Shown one piece after another: positions 59,532 to 64,000 of a stretch of 64,000 bases of DNA. The position numbers were made by a program, and so were the translations under genes. The notes under the pieces were generated by a model, which saw nothing but the letters and a program-made list of their open reading frames with translations, did no database searches and was not told where the DNA came from. The stretch's first letter is position 1. Each line of letters starts with the position of its first letter. Where the stretch lies: positions 62,001-126,000 of the forward strand of contig NZ_JACXJA010000017.1 of NCBI RefSeq assembly GCF_014705615.1. Direction: 5' to 3'. The DNA is from Paenibacillus oceani (lineage in GTDB: Bacteria; Bacillota; Bacilli; Paenibacillales; NBRC-103111).

Positions 59532-62523
59532 ATCGGTCAACCCCTTCCCACGGTTTGGTTACTTGAGGCAGGTCCAGCGTATGCAGCACAGTACCGTCAG
59601 GCGAGACGAAGCCGAACTCCTGTTCCTTCCGGATCATCTCGCGGTCGATATTGACGACGGCTTCCTCCAGCGATTCGCGGTAGTTCATTCCGTCGACGAC
59701 CGTCCGGTTCCAAGCGTTGTTCAGCTCCCGCGCTACGAAGTAAGCGCCTGGCGGGTTCGCCATTTCCTTGTACCATCTCCACTGCTCGAGGATGACGTTG
59801 CGGTCTTCTCTCGACCATGGAAGTCTTGTGAACGCTTCGACATTAGCGGTCGCCCAGCGGAAGGTGATGCCGTTGAACGACTCGAGATCCATGCCGTACC
59901 GCTCTTGCGTATCAGCTGAAAGCAGCCATTTCATATATTTCCAAGCCGCATCTTTTTTCTGTGAGTTTTTGTACATAAACGCCGTCGTTTGACCGCCGGA
60001 GGACCAGCGCGCCACCGTGCCGTCCGGCTGCTTGATGCCCGGCAGCGGAGCGATTCCCCACCAGCCGGTCAGCTCGGGAGCTGCTACGGCCAGCTGGATG
60101 TAAGTCGTATAGTCGGCCACCCCGATCGGCATATAGCCTTTACGGAAATGCTGATAGAAGTTCGGAACGCTCTTCTCCAGATCGTAAATGTTGAACAGAT
60201 CGGTCCATTGCTTGAAGCCTTTGAACGCTTCCGGCGTGCTCAGTGCCGTTTGCATGCCGTCCTTGGTGAAGAAGTCGGCGCTGTTCTGATAGATGAACGT
60301 AATGAAATCGCCTGTCGGTACGTAGAAATTGTAGCCGCTTTGCTGCAGCGTCGGCAGCATCTCGTACACTTCGTCCCACGTATCCGGAATTTTCAGGCCG
60401 AGCTGCTCCATAATGTCTTTCCGGTAGAACATGACTTTAAATTGCTGGGTTTCCGGCAGAGCGTAGTACCCTTTGTTATAGAAGAAAGGCATAAGCGCAC
60501 CGGGTGCAAACTCGCTCTTGACCTTCTCGAAATCCGGGAATTCGCTCAAATCCTGCAGCGCTCCTCGCATCGCGAAGTCGATCGATTTGTCCTGAGGCTG
60601 CCCGAGCACGAGGTCGGGAGTGATGCCTGCAGCGTTTGCGTAGATCAGCAGATTTTCGTCAGCAAGAAGGTTGACCTTGACGCGTACACCGGTCTGCGGG
60701 GTGTACAGCTCGTCGCTCAGCTCCTGCAGCAGGTTGACGAAGTCGCGTCCGCGAGCTACCCATACGTTAAGCGCATCCGGATCGATGTCGGTAATGTCTT
60801 CTTTCTTAATGAAGGATAAGAAGAAATTGACGATGGTCGCTTTCGATTTCTCGAAAAAGTTCGCTTCCATTTTCGGCATATCCGTTCCGGCCGGCACGAT
60901 ATAAAATTGATCGAGCTGGAGCGGCGATTTGATCAGCGTTTCACGAAGTCCGCCAATTTTTTCCTGGAGGCTTGCGATCGAATCCATATGGTACGGGATC
61001 TCGTTCGGATAGCGCAAGTAGCTGTCCAGGTCCCGCTGTACGCTCTGAATCGTCTGATACACGTTGTCCGGCTTGCCGTTCGCTTTCAACTGCTCGTCGG
61101 CCATAATAACCAGCCGCTCGCGCACCGCTCTCAGCTTCTCCGGCAATTCGGGGAATTCTTCCTCGATTTTCCATGTCCGGTTTACGTCTACGACGGCGCC
61201 GGTCAACGCTTTAAGTTCCGCTGTCACTTCGCGAAGCAGATTGGTCGTTTCTTCGGATTGAATGATTACGGTTTGGAAAGGCGACGACGTTGCGATCATC
61301 GTAATGGTGTGCTTGCCTTTCTCAAAATAAAACTCGAACGGATTGCCCGCTTCGTCGGAAAGCGTTATCCCTTTCCATTTGTTCACGTACGGGAATTTGT
61401 ATTCCAGCAGCTCGCGGAACGGGATTTTGCCGTCTATCATAATCGTCCGGTAAGCGGCCATGTTTGTCAGCGTATTTTGCAGGGCGCGCATGGCGATTTT
61501 GTAACGTCCGCTTTCGGGCGCTTCGAACGTCCAGGAGACGGTCTGGCCGCCGGTTTGCCAGCGGGTGCCCCCGACGGTATTAAATCTTTCATTCCCTTGG
61601 GACAGAGGAACGGAAAGCGGGTCCTTATTAACGACCATTTGAATAGCGACGTCGTTTTTGGTACCCATTTCTTCCGCCTGGAAATTCACGATATTGCCGG
61701 AAGAAGCTTGAGTTGCCGGCAGTTGCGCGGCGTATTGCTTGTAATCGACGAATTGCTGCGGAGGGGTAATCCCGATCGAGCCGATCGCGATCGGTTCGCT
61801 GCCTGCCAGCCGGATCGTATGCTCGCCTGCCGACAGGTAAAACTTCAACGGTTCGCTGTACGAGTTAATGGAATCCCGGAACGGCTCGTCAAGCCATTGG
61901 TTGATGGATACGGACCTTGGCCGGATGTCGTCGTTTTTGAAATCCACCTTGGCGGGAAGTTCGTCCTTGAACAATCTGCGGAAGACGATCGCTCTGGCTT
62001 CGCGGTACGGGAACTGTCCATCGACGGTGACGGCCAGCTGTACCGGTCTCCGGTTCAACGAGCTGGTATTGTTCGGATCGTACGGATAATATTGCAGATT
62101 CATCTGATACAGTCCGGCTTTATCGACGCGAACCCGGTATTCGACCCAGTTGTCGCGTTCGCTCTTCCAGAGCAGCACGTTGTCTCTTCCTTGATACGAT
62201 CCGCTCTGCGCCTGCTTAAACTCCGACTGGTTGGAAATGTCTGCGCCGTTGATCTTATAGGAGCCGGTTCCGGGTGCGTAGCCTTTCGTTGTCCAATCGG
62301 CCAGCGTCTGGGCGAAATAGGGCTCGAATTTGCCGAACATGCTCGACGTGGTTAAGTCGGCAGCCTTGGCGGATGTAGCCGCGTTCTGGGTCTTCGTTGC
62401 GGCCGTATCGGCGAATGCCGACTGCAAAGGCGAAGGACCGACGAAAGTTGGACCGAGAAGGACAGACACCGCGAGGACGACGGCTACGACCGCCCGCTTA
62501 TTTTTGGTACGGGTACGTTGCAA
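59518..62523 (-). CDS. 1001-residue secreted solute-binding protein with tandem carbohydrate-binding-like domains
   Basis: About twice the usual size. The TTG start behind AAGGAGG gives a Sec signal (RTKNKR, hydrophobic core, cleavage likely after AFA) without a lipobox cysteine. Residues about 50-275 and 285-425 are two related beta-sandwich units, each with a V/IDG-x-x-P-x-RE motif and a G-E/K-HTIR/TL/M strand, like CBM6/35 folds. A helical stretch (about 430-545) follows. The C-terminal 450 residues are a family 1 binding domain (TPDLVLGQPQDKSIDFAMRG, YYALPETQQFKVMFYRKDIM, YMPIGVADYTTYIQLAVAAP). It should present a large saccharide to the permeases. Confidence 0.88.
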   Translation of the reverse strand: MQRTRTKNKRAVVAVVLAVSVLLGPTFVGPSPLQSAFADTAATKTQNAATSAKAADLTTSSMFGKFEPYFAQTLADWTTKGYAPGTGSYKINGADISNQSEFKQAQSGSYQGRDNVLLWKSERDNWVEYRVRVDKAGLYQMNLQYYPYDPNNTSSLNRRPVQLAVTVDGQFPYREARAIVFRRLFKDELPAKVDFKNDDIRPRSVSINQWLDEPFRDSINSYSEPLKFYLSAGEHTIRLAGSEPIAIGSIGITPPQQFVDYKQYAAQLPATQASSGNIVNFQAEEMGTKNDVAIQMVVNKDPLSVPLSQGNERFNTVGGTRWQTGGQTVSWTFEAPESGRYKIAMRALQNTLTNMAAYRTIMIDGKIPFRELLEYKFPYVNKWKGITLSDEAGNPFEFYFEKGKHTITMIATSSPFQTVIIQSEETTNLLREVTAELKALTGAVVDVNRTWKIEEEFPELPEKLRAVRERLVIMADEQLKANGKPDNVYQTIQSVQRDLDSYLRYPNEIPYHMDSIASLQEKIGGLRETLIKSPLQLDQFYIVPAGTDMPKMEANFFEKSKATIVNFFLSFIKKEDITDIDPDALNVWVARGRDFVNLLQELSDELYTPQTGVRVKVNLLADENLLIYANAAGITPDLVLGQPQDKSIDFAMRGALQDLSEFPDFEKVKSEFAPGALMPFFYNKGYYALPETQQFKVMFYRKDIMEQLGLKIPDTWDEVYEMLPTLQQSGYNFYVPTGDFITFIYQNSADFFTKDGMQTALSTPEAFKGFKQWTDLFNIYDLEKSVPNFYQHFRKGYMPIGVADYTTYIQLAVAAPELTGWWGIAPLPGIKQPDGTVARWSSGGQTTAFMYKNSQKKDAAWKYMKWLLSADTQERYGMDLESFNGITFRWATANVEAFTRLPWSREDRNVILEQWRWYKEMANPPGAYFVARELNNAWNRTVVDGMNYRESLEEAVVNIDREMIRKEQEFGFVSPDGTVLHTLDLPQVTKPWEGVDRFVNK

Positions 62524-62545
62524 GGGTAGATCCTCCTTCCTTGAG

Positions 62546-63667
62546 TTACGATTCGGTAAGCCGCACTCCGCTATCCCGATCGAAGAACAGCGCTTTGTGC
62601 ATATCGAAAGCTACCGATACTTTCATCTCGTCATTGTAAAAGTTGCGCGGACTCGTACGTACGACAAGCATGTTCGGCCCGCCGATATCCAGATGAAGGA
62701 AGCGGTCGGCTCCCATCAGCTCGTTGAACTTGTGAATGCCGTTAACGACGGCGTTGGGGAACGCATCGAATACGATCTGATCGACGCTGATGTTCTCCGG
62801 GCGGACGCCCAGGGTGACGACTTTGTTGACCAGCCGTTTGGCGGTCAGCTCCTTGGCTTTGCCCAGCGGAATTTCGAGGGCGAAGCGGCTTGTGTGGAAT
62901 TCCAGCTTGCCTCCGTGTTCCTCCAGTCTTCCATCGATGAAGTTCATCGGAGGCGAACCGATAAAGCTGGCGACGAACGTATTGCTAGGATTGTTGTACA
63001 CTTCCTCCGGCGTGTCGACCTGCTGAATGATGCCGTCCTTCATAACGACGATCCGGTTGGCCATCGTCATCGCTTCCGTCTGGTCATGCGTCACGTAAAT
63101 CGTCGTAACTTCGAGCTGCTTGTGCAGCCGGATCAGCTCGGCGCGCATCTGTACGCGCAGCTTGGCGTCAAGGTTCGACAAGGGCTCGTCCATAAGAAAC
63201 ACTTCGGGGTTCCGTACGATCGCGCGGCCGAGTGCGACCCGCTGGCGCTGACCGCCGGACAGCTGCTTCGGCTTGCGTTCCAGATACTGCTCGATCTCGA
63301 GAACGCGGGCCGCGCGTTTGACGGCGATGTCGATCTCATGCTTCGGCATTTTGCGGAGACGCAAGCCGAAAGCGATATTTTCGTACACCGACATGTTCGG
63401 GTACAGGGCGTAGTTCTGGAACACCATCGCGATGTCCCGGTCTTTCGGAGGAAGATCGTTAACCAGCACGTTGTTAATGTAAATTTCGCCCTTGCTGATG
63501 TCCTCCAGGCCCGCGATCATGCGGAGCGTAGTAGATTTGCCGCAGCCCGACGGGCCGACGAACACGACGAATTCCTTGTCTTCGATTTCCAGATTGAAAT
63601 CTTTGACTACGGGCAACTTGTCTTTGCCGTAATGCTTGTAGACGTGGTTGAACAAGATCCGCGACAT
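62546..63667 (-). CDS. MsmX/UgpC-type ABC transporter ATPase
   Basis: 373 residues. Walker A (GPSGCGKSTT), Q-loop (MVFQNYALYP), signature (LSGGQRQRVALGRAI), Walker B with catalytic Glu (VFLMDEPLSNLD), H-loop (YVTHDQTEA) and a C-terminal regulatory TOBE-type domain (about 240-373). ATG 63667 follows AAGGGGG. It heads the large minus-strand operon. It is the only ATPase gene in the window, while all four importer gene sets need one. Known MsmX proteins energise several sugar importers, so this one may serve the others too. Confidence 0.95.
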   Translation of the reverse strand: MSRILFNHVYKHYGKDKLPVVKDFNLEIEDKEFVVFVGPSGCGKSTTLRMIAGLEDISKGEIYINNVLVNDLPPKDRDIAMVFQNYALYPNMSVYENIAFGLRLRKMPKHEIDIAVKRAARVLEIEQYLERKPKQLSGGQRQRVALGRAIVRNPEVFLMDEPLSNLDAKLRVQMRAELIRLHKQLEVTTIYVTHDQTEAMTMANRIVVMKDGIIQQVDTPEEVYNNPSNTFVASFIGSPPMNFIDGRLEEHGGKLEFHTSRFALEIPLGKAKELTAKRLVNKVVTLGVRPENISVDQIVFDAFPNAVVNGIHKFNELMGADRFLHLDIGGPNMLVVRTSPRNFYNDEMKVSVAFDMHKALFFDRDSGVRLTES

Positions 63668-63697
63668 ATGCCGAATACCCCCTTGATAGTGAATTAA

Positions 63698-63714
63698 CAG
63701 AAAGCGTTTGCAAA
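63698..63714. promoter_or_regulatory. cre-like box before the MsmX-type operon
   Basis: On the minus strand TTTGCAAACGCTTTCTG fits the WTGNAARCGNWWWCA core except for the last base. It lies about 35 bases before the ATPase start and downstream of TATAAT (minus strand, 63729-63734), a position suited to CcpA roadblock. The remainder of 63668-63985 is AT-rich with no gene. Confidence 0.6.
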
Positions 63715-63985
63715 TCGTTATAACTTCCATTATAAGAATAGGGCTGTGAAATTGGTGTGAAGAAAACGACATGATTCGCGAGGAAACCGGATGTTAGACC
63801 CGGAACATACCGGTTTCATGTGAATTTCGCGTGAATTTAAAGATATTATGAATAATACGGCAGTCCCGTTCCTTCTTATTCCTATTTGAGACAAGTAAAT
63901 TTTATATGAAGATTGAGAGCGCCTGATGTAAGTCCGGGCAAGTCGTTGTATGATTGAGAAAACGATTACTATAGGAGGAGTTCCG

Positions 63986-64000
63986 ATGCCTTACGAACAA
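63986..64000 (+). CDS. Start of an unidentified gene cut by the window end
   Basis: TAGGAGGAG lies 5-6 bases before ATG 63986, which begins MPYEQ. Only five codons are visible, so no product can be named. It is divergent from the MsmX-type operon. Confidence 0.6.

Overview
The window looks like chromosomal DNA of a Paenibacillaceae bacterium (Paenibacillus or Cohnella type). The support is indirect but consistent: moderately high GC, strong Gram-positive ribosome binding sites with frequent TTG starts, lipoprotein-type solute-binding proteins, many YesM/YesN (AraC-type) two-component pairs beside carbohydrate ABC transporters, a YjcZ-type sporulation peptide, CcpA-type cre boxes and a shared MsmX/UgpC-like ATPase. 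I saw no rRNA, tRNA, CRISPR array, prophage or complete insertion sequence.

Layout. 1-8232: a YesN/YesM pair (the regulator is cut by the left edge), then two permeases, a solute-binding lipoprotein and a Gfo/Idh/MocA oxidoreductase. 8233-11100: a hairpin, a 45-bp ilvD relic, ilvD, and a GntR/FadR-type regulator. 11237-18065: a second uptake operon ending in its own YesM/YesN pair. 18471-29725: housekeeping and accessory genes (RsgA-type GTPase, PD-(D/E)XK-like protein, DUF3977 protein, universal stress protein, YjcZ-type peptide, a small unknown gene behind a c-di-GMP riboswitch, pirin / MarR / nitroreductase cluster, DEAD-box helicase, CapA-like protein, FAH-family protein). A 134-bp repeat pair and a degenerate short-repeat tract lie at 19586-20115.

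30049-38682: a membrane-bound AraC-type regulator, a lipoprotein, two permeases and a large unrecognised, probably all-alpha-toroid enzyme, with cre-like boxes before the first two genes. 38886-45666: a Tat-dependent beta-helix protein, a GntR-plus-solute-binding-domain fusion regulator, an orphan solute-binding lipoprotein, a nitrilase-family protein and a dehydrogenase pseudogene. 45851-48883: an HD-GYP phosphodiesterase, a DUF92 protein and a Cof-type phosphatase.

49170-63667 (minus strand) is the most unusual block. An MsmX-like ATPase is followed by a 1001-residue non-lipoprotein solute-binding protein, a permease pair, an NHL-repeat/TPR/Yip1 membrane protein, a membrane-anchored DUF5696 protein and a second permease pair. 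A strong terminator follows, and then an OmpR-type two-component system whose start codon lies just beyond that terminator. I read this as a dedicated saccharide-sensing, processing and import system of unknown substrate.

The recurring theme is carbohydrate capture. There are four ABC importer gene sets plus one orphan binding protein, each next to its own regulator. Only one ATPase gene is present, so the permeases probably share it, as is known for MsmX in Bacillus. All functions come from reading motifs and gene order; no database search was possible.
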